64,000 nucleotides of DNA, from NCBI RefSeq assembly GCF_002831585.1, contig NZ_CP025113.1:2867001-2931000 (forward strand). The letters are read 5' to 3'. The notes under the pieces were generated by a model. The model was not told the origin of the DNA. It saw nothing but the letters and a program-made list of their open reading frames with translations, and searched no databases. A program made the translations under genes and the position numbers. The DNA comes from Bradyrhizobium sp. SK17. Its GTDB lineage: Bacteria > Pseudomonadota > Alphaproteobacteria > Rhizobiales > Xanthobacteraceae. Below are positions 45,780-54,533 of this stretch, in pieces. Each line of letters starts with the position of its first letter. Positions within the stretch are counted from its first letter, which is position 1.

Positions 45780-47102
45780 TCAGGCGCCGTCGTGGCCCGG
45801 GTTTTCCAGGCTGAACGTCTCGGACTGTTCGTCATAGGCGAACAGCTCGGCATAGCGGCCCCAGGATACGATGGTCTTGAGCGTCTCGTCCGCATAATCC
45901 TCGGACATGTAGTCCTCGAGCTCGTTGCGGAAGCGCGCGGCAGGCGCCATATGCGAGGGCCGTTCGTCGAGCACACGCTTGATCAGGCCGAACACCGGCA
46001 CATGGTTGACGAGATGCTCGGCGAACAACTTCTTGCGCGCGTCGGTGTCGAGGTGCGCGAAGCGGACGCCGGGGTCGGTCAGCACCAGGTCGCCTTCGCT
46101 GAGATGGGCAAAGCGCAGCAGCTGCAACGACTCGCCGAGATGCAGGATCTCGTCGGTCTCAAGCTGGAGCTGGCTCGCCAGCACCGGCAGGTCGGCATGT
46201 CCGCCATAGGGCGGCCCGGCCAGCGTCTCGATCAGGCCGGACAGCTCGTTGGAAGAGACATGGTCGAGCACCATGCCGACGCCGCCGCCCGGAACCCCTT
46301 CGAGCGACGGTGCCTTGGGCTCCGCGCGCTGCGTCATGCGCGCATAGAGCTGCTCGACGAGCTGGCGGAAGGACGGATCGAGCCGGTTGCGCGGATGTTT
46401 CAGGTCGATCTTGAACTCGGCCGCGACGCGCCCCGGATTCGACGAGAACACCAGGACGCGGTCGCACATCAGCACGGCTTCCTCGATGTTGTGCGTCACC
46501 ATCAACACCGATTTGATCGGCAGCCGGCCTTCGATCCAGAGGTCGATCAGGTCGGTGCGCAACGTCTCAGCCGTCAGCACGTCGAGCGCCGAGAACGGTT
46601 CGTCCATCAGCAGCAGGTCGGGGTGCACGACCAGCGCCCGCGCGAAGCCGACGCGCTGGCGCATGCCGCCGGACAATTCCTTGGGGTAGGCGGACTCGAA
46701 ACCGTCGAGGCCGATCAGGTCGATCGCCGCGAGCGCGCGCTTGCGGCGCTCGGTGGCGTCGACGCCCAGCGCCTCCAGTCCGAGCTCGACGTTTTGCAAC
46801 ACGGTCAGCCAGGGAAACAGCGCGAATGACTGGAACACCATGGCGACGCCGTTTGGCGGTCCGGCGATGGCTTCGCCGCGGCAGGTCGCGGCGCCCGACG
46901 ACGGCGCGACCAGCCCGGCGATGATGCGCAGCAAGGTCGACTTGCCCGATCCGGAGCGGCCGAGCAGCCCGACGATCTCGCCGGCATCAATCGTCAGGTC
47001 GACATTCTCGAGCACCAGCAGCTGCTCGCCGCTTCCCTTCGGGAACGAGCGGGAGACGCTGCGAATGTCGATCAGCGCGGTCTGGTTGGTTTGGTCGAGC
47101 AT
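45780..47102 (-). CDS. nitrate/sulfonate-type ABC ATPase with C-terminal AAA-associated domain
   Basis: A 440-aa protein, longer than a plain ATPase (about 260). Residues 1-270 hold Walker A LLGRSGSGKSTLLR, signature ELSGGMRQRVGFARAL, Walker B LLLMDEPFSALD and THNIEEA. The last 150 residues (GGVGMVLDHVSSNELSGLIE, YADETLKTIVSWGRYAELFA) are the ABC-transporter AAA-associated domain. It follows the double permease gene by 15 bases. Substrate and partner binding protein are not in the window. Confidence 0.92.
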   Translation of the reverse strand: MLDQTNQTALIDIRSVSRSFPKGSGEQLLVLENVDLTIDAGEIVGLLGRSGSGKSTLLRIIAGLVAPSSGAATCRGEAIAGPPNGVAMVFQSFALFPWLTVLQNVELGLEALGVDATERRKRALAAIDLIGLDGFESAYPKELSGGMRQRVGFARALVVHPDLLLMDEPFSALDVLTAETLRTDLIDLWIEGRLPIKSVLMVTHNIEEAVLMCDRVLVFSSNPGRVAAEFKIDLKHPRNRLDPSFRQLVEQLYARMTQRAEPKAPSLEGVPGGGVGMVLDHVSSNELSGLIETLAGPPYGGHADLPVLASQLQLETDEILHLGESLQLLRFAHLSEGDLVLTDPGVRFAHLDTDARKKLFAEHLVNHVPVFGLIKRVLDERPSHMAPAARFRNELEDYMSEDYADETLKTIVSWGRYAELFAYDEQSETFSLENPGHDGA

Positions 47103-47117
47103 CGGAATTCCTCTCGA

Positions 47118-48854
47118 TCAGCCGAGGCGAAGGCGGCGCTCGCCGAAGGCGTAGAGCGGCCGCCACAGCATGCGGTTAAACAAAGTGACCAGGACGCACA
47201 TCACGACGATGCCGAGCACGACCTTGGGAAAATCGCCGGCCTCCGTCGCGCGCGCGATATAGGCGCCGAGGCCGGTGGCGACGAGATGGGTATCGCCCCA
47301 GCTCGCGACCTCCGCGACGATCGAGGCATTCCACGAGCCGCCCGACGCGGTGATCGCGCCGGTGATGTAATAGGGGAAAATGCCCGGCAGCACGACTTTC
47401 ACCCACCATCGCCAGCCCCCGAGGTGCAGGCTGCTGGCCGCCTCGCGCAGGTCGGTCGGGAAGGCGGCCGCGCCCGCGATCACGTTGAACAGGATGTACC
47501 ATTGCGTGCCCAGGATCATCAGCGGGCTGAGCCAGACATTCGGATCGAGGTGGAAGCGGACGATCAGCACGACAAAGACCGGGAAGGCAAGGTTGGCCGG
47601 GAAGGCGGCGAGGAACTGCGCGAGCGGTTGGATCCGCTCGGCGAGCTTCGGCCGCAGCCCGATCCAGACGCCGACCGGCACCCAGATCAGCGACGCCAGC
47701 GCGATCAGGACGATGACGCGCAGCAGCGTGACGAGCCCGTAGCCGACGGCGGCGGCGAGATCGGACAGGCCGAGCGATGCGGAAAGATACTGGTACGCCA
47801 TCCAGGCGGCGTAGCCGGCCGTGGCGACCACCACCGCAATCCAGATGCCATCGACGACCCGCGAGGGCTGCCCCGGTTTGCCGGTGGGCCGCAGCATCGC
47901 GGGCCACGCGATGCGCATGGTCGAGACCGCCTTGTTCACCGTAGCGAGCTGATAGGTCAGGGCGCGCAGCGCGCGGGTGCGCCGGAACAGGTCCAGCATC
48001 CACGACGTCGGGGCTTCGCCGGACGCGGTCTGCTCGAAACGGAATTTGTCCGCCCAGGCGACGATCGGGCGAAACAGCAGCTGGTCATAGGCGATGATGA
48101 CGATCAGCATCGCGAGCAGCGCGTAGCCGATCGCGGGCAGGTTCTTCTGATCGATCGCGGTCGCGACATAGGCGCCGACGCCGGGCAGGGTGACCGTCGT
48201 GTTGCCGACCGTGATCGCTTCCGATGCGACGACGAAGAACCAGCCGCCCGACATCGACATCATCGCGTTCCAGATCAGGCCCGGCATCGCGAACGGCACG
48301 TCGAGCCGCCAGAACCGCTGCCAGCCCGAGAGGTGGAAGCTCGCGGTCGCGTCCTCGAGATCCTTCGGCACGTTGCGCAGCGACTGGTACATGCTGAAGG
48401 TCATGTTCCAGGCCTGGCTGGTGAAGATCGCGAACACGCAGGCGAACTCGGCGCCCAGCACGCGGCCGGGAAACAGGTTCATGAAGAACACGACGGTGAA
48501 GGTCAGGAAACCGAGGATCGGCACCGATTGCAGGATGTCGAGCATCGGGATCAGCACGATCTCGGCGCGCCGGCTCTTGGCCGCGACGGTCGCGTAGATG
48601 AAGGTGAAGATGGTCGAGCAGACGATCGCCAGCAGCATCCGCATCGTGGTCCGGAGCGCGTAATACGGCAGGTTGGCCGGATCGAGCGACACCGGGCTGC
48701 GCGCGAGCTCGGACAGCGGCACGGTGGTCTGCTCGCCGCCATAGACGACGAGCACCATCGCGCCGACCAGCAGCAGCAGCGCCGCGACGTCCCAAAGATT
48801 GGGCCGGAGGGAGACCGGTCCCCATACGGCGCTGCGAACGTCCTGAAAGCTCAT
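47118..48854 (-). CDS. ABC transporter permease with two fused channel domains
   Basis: A 578-aa membrane protein starting at ATG 48854 (GAGGGTGG upstream); a longer open frame to 49343 overlaps the amidotransferase gene and is noise. It holds two binding-protein-dependent transport modules in one chain. The EAA loops are DATASFHLSGWQRFWRLDVP (first half) and EAASSLHLGGWRWWVKVVLP (second half). Such double permeases pair with the ATPase carrying an AAA-associated domain, as here. No binding protein is encoded nearby. Confidence 0.92.
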   Translation of the reverse strand: MSFQDVRSAVWGPVSLRPNLWDVAALLLLVGAMVLVVYGGEQTTVPLSELARSPVSLDPANLPYYALRTTMRMLLAIVCSTIFTFIYATVAAKSRRAEIVLIPMLDILQSVPILGFLTFTVVFFMNLFPGRVLGAEFACVFAIFTSQAWNMTFSMYQSLRNVPKDLEDATASFHLSGWQRFWRLDVPFAMPGLIWNAMMSMSGGWFFVVASEAITVGNTTVTLPGVGAYVATAIDQKNLPAIGYALLAMLIVIIAYDQLLFRPIVAWADKFRFEQTASGEAPTSWMLDLFRRTRALRALTYQLATVNKAVSTMRIAWPAMLRPTGKPGQPSRVVDGIWIAVVVATAGYAAWMAYQYLSASLGLSDLAAAVGYGLVTLLRVIVLIALASLIWVPVGVWIGLRPKLAERIQPLAQFLAAFPANLAFPVFVVLIVRFHLDPNVWLSPLMILGTQWYILFNVIAGAAAFPTDLREAASSLHLGGWRWWVKVVLPGIFPYYITGAITASGGSWNASIVAEVASWGDTHLVATGLGAYIARATEAGDFPKVVLGIVVMCVLVTLFNRMLWRPLYAFGERRLRLG

Positions 48855-48982
48855 AAGGCCACCCTCGGGGCAGAACTCGCCATCTATGCGCCCGAAATGA
48901 CCGGGACCGGCCCCAGCCGGCGTTATAGGCAGGATTTGCGACAAACTGGTAGTCCGTCCTGCGGCGCAGTGCCGCCGCGCGG

Positions 48983-49693
48983 CTAGCGCGGTCGCTGCGT
49001 CAGGAAGCGCGTGACCACGCCGCCAAGCGTGGCGTGGTCGAGCGGCTCGGTGAGCGATGCCTTGGCGGTTTCGACCACGGCGTCGGGCGCCAGGCCGCGC
49101 CGCAGGTCGCACAGCGCGTCGGCATAGCCGGCGGTGAATTCCGGGTGCGGCTGCACCGACAGCGTCGTGCCGTTGGCATAGAGCAGCCCGGCATGGGGCG
49201 TGAATTCGGACGACATGATGGTGCGCGCCGAGGCCGGCGGGGTGATCACCTGATCCTGGTGCGAGGCGGCGGCCGCGACCGTCTCGCCTTCGAGCAAGCC
49301 ATTGTCCGGCGCCAGCCGATAGACGTGGCGGCCGATGCCCCAACCCTTCTCCGATTTGCGCACCGTGCCGCCGAGCGCCTGCGCGATCAGCTGATGACCG
49401 AAGCAGACGCCGACCATCGGAACATGCCTGTCATGGGCCGCACGCACGAACGCTTCGAGCGGCGCCATCCATTCGACGTCATCGTAGACGCCGGCCGCTG
49501 ATCCCGTGATCAGGATCGCGTCGAGTGTCGCGGGATCGGGAAGCGCCTCACCCCCGGCGACGCTCACGACATCGCAGGCCGCCGACGGATCGGCTGCGGT
49601 CACCATCCGCTCGAACATCTGCGGATAGCTGCCGTGACGCTCGCGGTATTGCGGGCTGACGAGCCCGGTTTCGATGATGGTGATGCGGGGCAT
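48983..49693 (-). CDS. class I glutamine amidotransferase-like protein
   Basis: A 236-aa GATase. The nucleophile elbow is GVCFGHQLIAQALGG and the partner His-Glu is in LSVQPHPEF. N-terminal MPRITIIETGLVSPQYRERH and GSAAGVYDD match stand-alone GATases of the GuaA/PuuD group often labelled gamma-glutamyl hydrolases. It precedes the ABC permease gene on the same strand with 128 bases between. The role might be hydrolysis of a glutamyl or amide compound imported by that transporter; this is inferred from position. Confidence 0.88.
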   Translation of the reverse strand: MPRITIIETGLVSPQYRERHGSYPQMFERMVTAADPSAACDVVSVAGGEALPDPATLDAILITGSAAGVYDDVEWMAPLEAFVRAAHDRHVPMVGVCFGHQLIAQALGGTVRKSEKGWGIGRHVYRLAPDNGLLEGETVAAAASHQDQVITPPASARTIMSSEFTPHAGLLYANGTTLSVQPHPEFTAGYADALCDLRRGLAPDAVVETAKASLTEPLDHATLGGVVTRFLTQRPR

Positions 49694-49771
49694 GGAACGC
49701 GCTGAGGGCTGAATGGGGACGACCCAGCGTTTACTCCGAAAGCGCCTGGCGCCACAAGCCGCGTGGGTCGA

Positions 49772-50731
49772 TCAATTCCGCGACGGCGTGGCTGTGTCAA
49801 TCGTTGCGGTGTGCTGCGCGGTGGGCGTCGTGCTGACTGTCGCCGGCGCCGCCGTCACGATCGCAGGCTCGGTGCGATAGCGCGGCAACTGATCCTCGAG
49901 CGAATAGCCGACGCAGAGCGCGAGGCTCGACCACACCGCCATGCTGAAATACAGCGACATCCAGGCGATCTCCTCGCGCCACTCGGCGATGTCATGGGTG
50001 ACGACCCAGCGCCGGCTGACGTCGCGCAGGCCGTCGAGCGGATGCAGCAGGGTGCCGCCGGCGGCGAGGTTGGCGCGCCAGCGGTTGAGGTACATCGGGA
50101 CGTCGATGGTCATCAGGAAGGCGAGAAAGGCGGCGATGCCGACGATCGCCACGATGAAGGCCCAGCGCACCGGGCCATGAAACTCGGGCAGCAGCCGGCA
50201 CAGTGCGATCCCGACCAGGAAGAACACCACGGCCCAGATCGAGTTCTCGATCGCGTTGCAGAGATAATGCGTGGTCAGCACCGCATACCAGGAGAAGCAT
50301 TCCGCGATCACGATCAGCGGCACGATGATCCAGGCGATGGTCACGGTGGTGTCGGCGCCGGTCATGGTGCCGAGTTGATGCAGGATGATCGCCCATTGCG
50401 CGGCGAAGCAGACCTCGGCGACGGTGGCGACGGTGCGGCCGACCACGACGCTCGACAGCCAGTGGTCGAACAGGCAGATGCGCTGCACGTCGGCGCGCGG
50501 CAGCACCGAACGGAACGCGCAGCCGAACACATAGGCCGCGCACAGCAGCATCATCAGGCCGATGCCGGATGTGTTGCTGAAGCTGCCGTTGGACTGTTCA
50601 TGGAACTGGCGATACAGCGCGAACCAGACCGCGATGTTGGCGGCGCTGACGAGGCTCAAGAGCCCCCACCACCGGACCACTGGATTCGACCAAGCCAGCG
50701 AAACCGGCCGTGCCCGCCGCTCCATGCTCAT
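49772..50731 (-). CDS. conserved hypothetical membrane protein
   Basis: A 319-aa protein with about eight hydrophobic segments (WWGLLSLVSAANIAVWFALY, GIGLMMLLCAAYVFGCAFRS, WIIVPLIVIAECFSWYAVLT, AFIVAIVGIAAFLAFLMTID). The soluble C-terminal tail is rich in Thr, Ala and Pro. Several His and Trp residues near helix ends (FDHWLSS, HDIAEWREEIAW) are noted but no family is recognised. It stands alone. Confidence 0.8.
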   Translation of the reverse strand: MSMERRARPVSLAWSNPVVRWWGLLSLVSAANIAVWFALYRQFHEQSNGSFSNTSGIGLMMLLCAAYVFGCAFRSVLPRADVQRICLFDHWLSSVVVGRTVATVAEVCFAAQWAIILHQLGTMTGADTTVTIAWIIVPLIVIAECFSWYAVLTTHYLCNAIENSIWAVVFFLVGIALCRLLPEFHGPVRWAFIVAIVGIAAFLAFLMTIDVPMYLNRWRANLAAGGTLLHPLDGLRDVSRRWVVTHDIAEWREEIAWMSLYFSMAVWSSLALCVGYSLEDQLPRYRTEPAIVTAAPATVSTTPTAQHTATIDTATPSRN

Positions 50732-50839
50732 TCACCGCTCCGCGTGTAACCGAATTGATATTGAACTGTAGTAATTCTGTCATAGAAGATCACGAATCAC
50801 GACTAAAAAATGCGTGTGGCGCGGGCAGGGCGGCTACGG

Positions 50840-50879
50840 GATTGTGACAGCGATTGTGACAGCGCGGCGATTGTGACAG
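50840..50879 (+). repeat. GATTGTGACAG direct repeats
   Basis: GATTGTGACAG occurs at 50840, 50852 and 50869, and a weaker GTTTGTGACAA follows near 50894. The irregular spacing (12 and 17 bases) is unlike CRISPR. It could be a regulator site or slippage product. Confidence 0.7.
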
Positions 50880-50930
50880 TGAGCGGCGGCCCACTGTTTG
50901 TGACAATGGGGGGCCGCCAAACCCCGGTCT

Positions 50931-51032
50931 CGTCATTCCGGGATGCGCGAAGCGCAGGCCCGGAATCCATCAGGCCGCCGTGTCGCTGTTGAATGGATTC
51001 CGGGCTCGCGCTCCGCGCGCCCCGGAATGACG
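50931..51032. repeat. large REP-like inverted repeat
   Basis: Arm 50931-50970 (CGTCATTCCGGG ... CCCGGAATCCAT) is complementary, with few mismatches, to 50993-51032. Each arm is itself a hairpin. Elements of this kind are common between Bradyrhizobium genes. Confidence 0.8.
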
Positions 51033-51187
51033 AAAGGGGCGTTGGCCCTCCAGCCTTCGCGATCGTGATCGAATGTGACGGCCGCGCCGGTAGGCAGGCC
51101 CGGCCCGATCCATTACAGAACGGCTTCCTTTTTCAGGCCGAACCCGCACGGGCTGGCTTCACGCGAAGGCGACCTGTGACGACGGAT

Positions 51188-51736
51188 ATGACGGCCAGCT
51201 ACGACCCGCTGCTGCGCAGGATTCACTGGGCGACGGCAGTGCTGTTCATCGCGGCGATGCTGATCGGGCTCTATTGCGGGTTGCAGCCGGCGGGGACGTC
51301 GCCGCGGCGCGAACTGCTCGAGGTGCACAAGTCGCTCGGCGTCACCCTGTTCTTCCTGGCGATCCTGCGGCTGATGGTGCGCGCTGTCACCACGGCTCCG
51401 CCGGAGCCAGGCTCGTTTTCGCCGCTGGTCAGGATCGCGGCGAGGCTCAATCACTGGGCGCTTTATGCCATCCTGTTCGCGATGCCGGTGACGGGATACA
51501 TGTTCTCATCGGCCGGCGGCTACTCCCTGCGCTACTTCTGGACCTTCAGCTGGCCGCGCCTGTTCGCCGACAACAAGGCGGTGGCGGAGGCTGGCGAGTT
51601 GGCTCACGGCGCGCTGGCTTATTTCGTCTATGCGGTGGTCGCGCTGCATATCGCCGCGACGCTCTGGCATGTTCTCGTCAAGAAGGACGAGACGCTGGCG
51701 CGGATGTGGCCGCGCGCGAGCCGCAATCCATCCTGA
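51188..51736 (+). CDS. cytochrome b561
   Basis: A 182-aa, four-helix di-haem protein starting at ATG 51188. Candidate haem ligands are the His residues in RRIHWATAV, LLEVHKSLGV, ARLNHWALY and VVALHIAATLWHVLVKKDE. It belongs to the bacterial CybB/YodB group, shuttling electrons (often from quinol, or to/from superoxide) in the inner membrane. It is convergent with the Lrp gene, whose stop lies 4 bases away. Confidence 0.9.
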   Translation: MTASYDPLLRRIHWATAVLFIAAMLIGLYCGLQPAGTSPRRELLEVHKSLGVTLFFLAILRLMVRAVTTAPPEPGSFSPLVRIAARLNHWALYAILFAMPVTGYMFSSAGGYSLRYFWTFSWPRLFADNKAVAEAGELAHGALAYFVYAVVALHIAATLWHVLVKKDETLARMWPRASRNPS

Positions 51737-51739
51737 GTG

Positions 51740-52213
51740 CTAACCGCGCAACGCGGTCTCGGGAATGGTGCGGCGAACCACCTCGCGCATCGCGAAGCTG
51801 GAATGGATGCGGGCGACGCCCGGCATTCGCGACAGATGCTGCTTGTGGATACGCTCGAAGTCGGCGATGTCGCGGGCGATCACCTGTAGATGATAATCAT
51901 CGCTGCCCGACATCAGATGGCAGGACACAACGTCTGGACAACGCGCGATCGCGGCCTCGAACGCCGCGAGATAATCCTCGCTCTGCTTCTCCAGCGTGAT
52001 GGTGACGACGACCGTGGTCACCAGTCCGAGCGCTGATGGTTCGAGGTCGGCGCGGTAGCCGCGGATCACACCGATCTCCTCGAGATGACGAATGCGCCGC
52101 GCGCAGGCGGTCGGCGACAGTCCGACCTTTTCGGCCAGCTCGATCTGGCTGGCGCGGGCGTCAGAGACCAACTCGGCGAGGATTCTAAGGTCAATGCGAT
52201 CGAGACCGTCCAC
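51740..52213 (-). CDS. Lrp/AsnC-family regulator, probable ald regulator
   Basis: A 157-aa regulator. I start at GTG 52213 with AAGGA 7 bases upstream; a far longer open frame to 53239 is antisense to ald. The helix-turn-helix is SQIELAEKVGLSPTACARRI, followed by the effector RAM domain (VVVTITLEKQSEDYLAAFEA). It is divergent from alanine dehydrogenase with 141 bases between, the classic arrangement in which the regulator activates ald in response to alanine. Confidence 0.92.
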   Translation of the reverse strand: MDGLDRIDLRILAELVSDARASQIELAEKVGLSPTACARRIRHLEEIGVIRGYRADLEPSALGLVTTVVVTITLEKQSEDYLAAFEAAIARCPDVVSCHLMSGSDDYHLQVIARDIADFERIHKQHLSRMPGVARIHSSFAMREVVRRTIPETALRG

Positions 52214-52354
52214 GCAGTTTTCCTTCAAGGATTGAGCTGGACGTGAAAGATATGAGCGTATTTGGCTGTGAGCAAGCCGGAATTCGCTGAGAAACGCCGT
52301 GTGACGGGGCATAGCCTTCTGGTTGGCGGAAACCAATCTAGCAAGGAGCGGACC
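52214..52354. promoter_or_regulatory. divergent promoter region lrp-type / ald
   Basis: A 141-base spacer between the divergent regulator and alanine dehydrogenase genes. It must carry both promoters and the Lrp sites; I could not define individual sites with confidence. Confidence 0.5.
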
Positions 52355-53470
52355 ATGCGCATCGGCGTGCCCAAGGAGATCAAGGTCGAGGAATATCGGG
52401 TCGGGCTGACACCCGCCTCGGTGCGGGAATATGTGGCGCACGGGCACGAGGTCGTGGTGCAGCGCGGCGCGGGTGACGGCATCGGCGCCGGTGATGACGT
52501 CTACTCCCAGGCCGGCGCACGGATCGCCGACACCGCCGAAGAGGTTTTTTCCGTCGCCGAGATGATCGTGAAGGTGAAGGAGCCGCAGCCGTCCGAATGG
52601 ATCAGGCTGCGCGAGGGACAGATCCTCTTCACCTATCTGCATCTCGCGCCCGACGTTCCGCAAACCACGGGGCTGATTGCGTCCGGCTGCACCGCGGTCG
52701 CCTACGAGACCGTGACCGACGCGCATGGCGGGCTGCCGCTGCTGGCGCCCATGAGCGAAGTCGCAGGCCGGCTGGCGATCGAAGCCGCGGGCGCTGCGCT
52801 GCGCAAATCCGCCGACGGCATGGGCAAGCTGCTCGGCGGCGTGCCCGGCGTTCCGCCGGCGCGCGTGGCGATCATCGGCGGCGGCGTGGTCGGCACTCAT
52901 GCAGCGCGGATGGCCGCAGGCCTCGGCAGCGACGTCACCATCCTCGACCGCTCGGTGCCGCGGCTCCGCGCGCTCGACGATCTGTTCCTCGGCCGGGTCC
53001 GCGCTCGCTATGCGACGCTGGAGGCGATCGAGCAGGAGATCATCGCCGCCGATGTCGTGATCGGAGCGGTGCTGGTGCCTGGCGCCAGCGCACCGAAACT
53101 GGTCTCGCGCGCGCAACTCGCCAGCATGAAGCGCCGCGCGGTGCTGGTCGACGTCGCGATCGACCAGGGCGGCTGCTTCGAGACCTCGAAGGCGACCACG
53201 CATCAGGCGCCGACCTATCTGGTCGACGATATCGTGCATTATTGCGTCGCCAACATGCCGGGCGCCGTACCCGTCACCTCAAGCCACGCGCTCAATCATG
53301 CGACCTTGCCGTTCGGTCTGGCGCTGGCGTCGAAAGGGCTGCGCGCGCTGGTCGAGGATCCGCATCTGCGCGCCGGCCTCAACGTCCATCGCGGCCGCAT
53401 CACCAACCGCGCCGTGGCCGAGAGCCAGCATCTGTCGGCCGTGATGCCGGAGGAAGCGCTGGCGTCGTAA
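52355..53470 (+). CDS. ald: alanine dehydrogenase
   Basis: A 371-aa enzyme (the usual length) starting at ATG 52355 with AAGGAGCGG upstream. It begins MRIGVPKEIKVEEYRVGLTP; active-site Lys and His are expected in VKVKEPQ and YLHLA. The NAD site is VAIIGGGVVGTHAARMAAGL, followed by acidic ILDRSVPRL. The motif DVAIDQGGCFETSK and the ending HLSAVMPEEALAS are family standard. It converts L-alanine to pyruvate plus ammonia, reversibly. Regulation by the divergent Lrp protein is likely. Confidence 0.97.
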   Translation: MRIGVPKEIKVEEYRVGLTPASVREYVAHGHEVVVQRGAGDGIGAGDDVYSQAGARIADTAEEVFSVAEMIVKVKEPQPSEWIRLREGQILFTYLHLAPDVPQTTGLIASGCTAVAYETVTDAHGGLPLLAPMSEVAGRLAIEAAGAALRKSADGMGKLLGGVPGVPPARVAIIGGGVVGTHAARMAAGLGSDVTILDRSVPRLRALDDLFLGRVRARYATLEAIEQEIIAADVVIGAVLVPGASAPKLVSRAQLASMKRRAVLVDVAIDQGGCFETSKATTHQAPTYLVDDIVHYCVANMPGAVPVTSSHALNHATLPFGLALASKGLRALVEDPHLRAGLNVHRGRITNRAVAESQHLSAVMPEEALAS

Positions 53471-53499
53471 CATTTGCGAGCCTTCGCAGCCTTTCCCGT

Positions 53500-53540
53500 C
53501 GTCCCGGCTCCCGTGCGCAACTGCGCACCAGGCCGGGACG
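53500..53540. repeat. hairpin repeat after ald
   Basis: Outer arms GTCCCGGC / GCCGGGAC enclose an inner GTGCGCA / TGCGCAC stem. It shares the outer arms with the pair at 6631-6752 and sits where an ald terminator would be. Confidence 0.7.
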
Positions 53541-53600
53541 ATATAGGATCTCTTGTGCAGTCGCGTAGTCATCCGCACCGCGCGCCGAGCGTCCGAGAGG

Positions 53601-54389
53601 TCATTTCTCGACGAACCTCAACCCGGCTTTATCCGTCAATTCCTTCAGCCGGCTTTGCATCACTGCAATGATGTGCTCGCGCTTTGCCGCGATCCGTTCG
53701 ATCGGGCCGCCGATGCCGATAGCCAGCGGAGCGCGTCGCTTTGGCAGCGGAACAAGCATGCCTATCGTGTTTGCGCCCGGCGTCGTGCGGCCGCCCGACT
53801 CGGAAAAGCCGCGGCGGCGAATGCGCTCGATTTCTTCGAGAAACGCCGTTTCGCGAACGCGCGCCGACTGACTCGGCTCATCGGCATTGTTGCGACGGAT
53901 GATGCCGCGAATCTTGGTGTTTGGCATTTGGCTCAGCAGCACGTGTCCAAGCGCGGTACGAACCATCGGTCGTATTTGACCAGCATGTGTGATGAACTGA
54001 AGCTGATAGCCGCTCGGCACGACGTGTAGATAGCGCATCCCGGCGGCGCCGGTCTGTTGTCCAAGCAGGATGGTTTCGCCGCCAGTCGCGCTCCAGAGTT
54101 CCTCCATCAGATCGGTGAGTTGTGTGTCACGGAACGGAGACCGACGGATCCAATCACCGAGCAGACCGACCCGGTAGCTGGGGATGAAGCGCCGGGTCTT
54201 TCGGTCGTATTCGAGGTAGTTCAACTCGACGAGACTGCTAAGCAGCACCGACGTGCTCGATTGGGGCATCTGCAACGCGGACGATATTTCAGTCACCGAC
54301 GCGGCCCGCTTCGTTTCCCGGAAGAACTCCAGAACCGCAAACGTCCGCATGGCCGATTTGACGATGGCCGTCTTGTTCGAACTCGGCAT
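53601..54389 (-). CDS. IclR-family regulator of the leuCDB-like operon
   Basis: A 262-aa regulator starting at ATG 54389 (GGAG upstream; TTG 54413 is the longer option). The N-terminal winged helix-turn-helix spans AMRTFAVLEFFRETKRAASV and TEISSALQMPQSSTSVLLSS. The C-terminal effector domain (ETILLGQQTGAAGMRYLHVV, ANTIGMLVPLPKRR) is typical. It is divergent from the LeuC-like gene, with a 16-bp palindrome in between, so it most likely controls that operon. Confidence 0.9.
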   Translation of the reverse strand: MPSSNKTAIVKSAMRTFAVLEFFRETKRAASVTEISSALQMPQSSTSVLLSSLVELNYLEYDRKTRRFIPSYRVGLLGDWIRRSPFRDTQLTDLMEELWSATGGETILLGQQTGAAGMRYLHVVPSGYQLQFITHAGQIRPMVRTALGHVLLSQMPNTKIRGIIRRNNADEPSQSARVRETAFLEEIERIRRRGFSESGGRTTPGANTIGMLVPLPKRRAPLAIGIGGPIERIAAKREHIIAVMQSRLKELTDKAGLRFVEK

Positions 54390-54423
54390 GGCTGTCTCCG
54401 CGGCGCGGGGCAATGAGCGCCTC

Positions 54424-54439
54424 CATCACATATGTGATG
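54424..54439. promoter_or_regulatory. 16-bp perfect palindrome, IclR operator candidate
   Basis: CATCACATATGTGATG is perfectly self-complementary. It lies 35 bases before the IclR ATG and 95 bases before the LeuC-like ATG. Confidence 0.7.
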
Positions 54440-54533
54440 TTAGGCCGAAACGGCTTCACTTGACGACAACTTTGGCACAGATTGGCGCCAATGAGATTAA
54501 ACGCATGGAAACGCAGAGAGCAGGGGAAGGCGG

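Larger units (their letters stand above)
50732..51187. other. repeat-bearing intergenic region
   Basis: A 456-base spacer between the divergent membrane-protein and cytochrome b561 genes. It contains short direct repeats (50840-50879) and a large inverted repeat (50931-51032). An open frame running into the cytochrome gene from 50993 starts inside the repeat and is not coding. Confidence 0.65.

Noticed and set aside
48855..49343. N-terminal extension of the double permease
   Set aside because: It overlaps the amidotransferase gene out of frame; ATG 48854 has its own strong ribosome site.
50840..50879. Possible CRISPR array
   Set aside because: Only three 11-base units with 1- and 6-base spacers; no cas genes.
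52214..53239. Long N-terminal extension of the Lrp-type gene
   Set aside because: Antisense to alanine dehydrogenase; the true regulator begins at GTG 52213 with a ribosome site.
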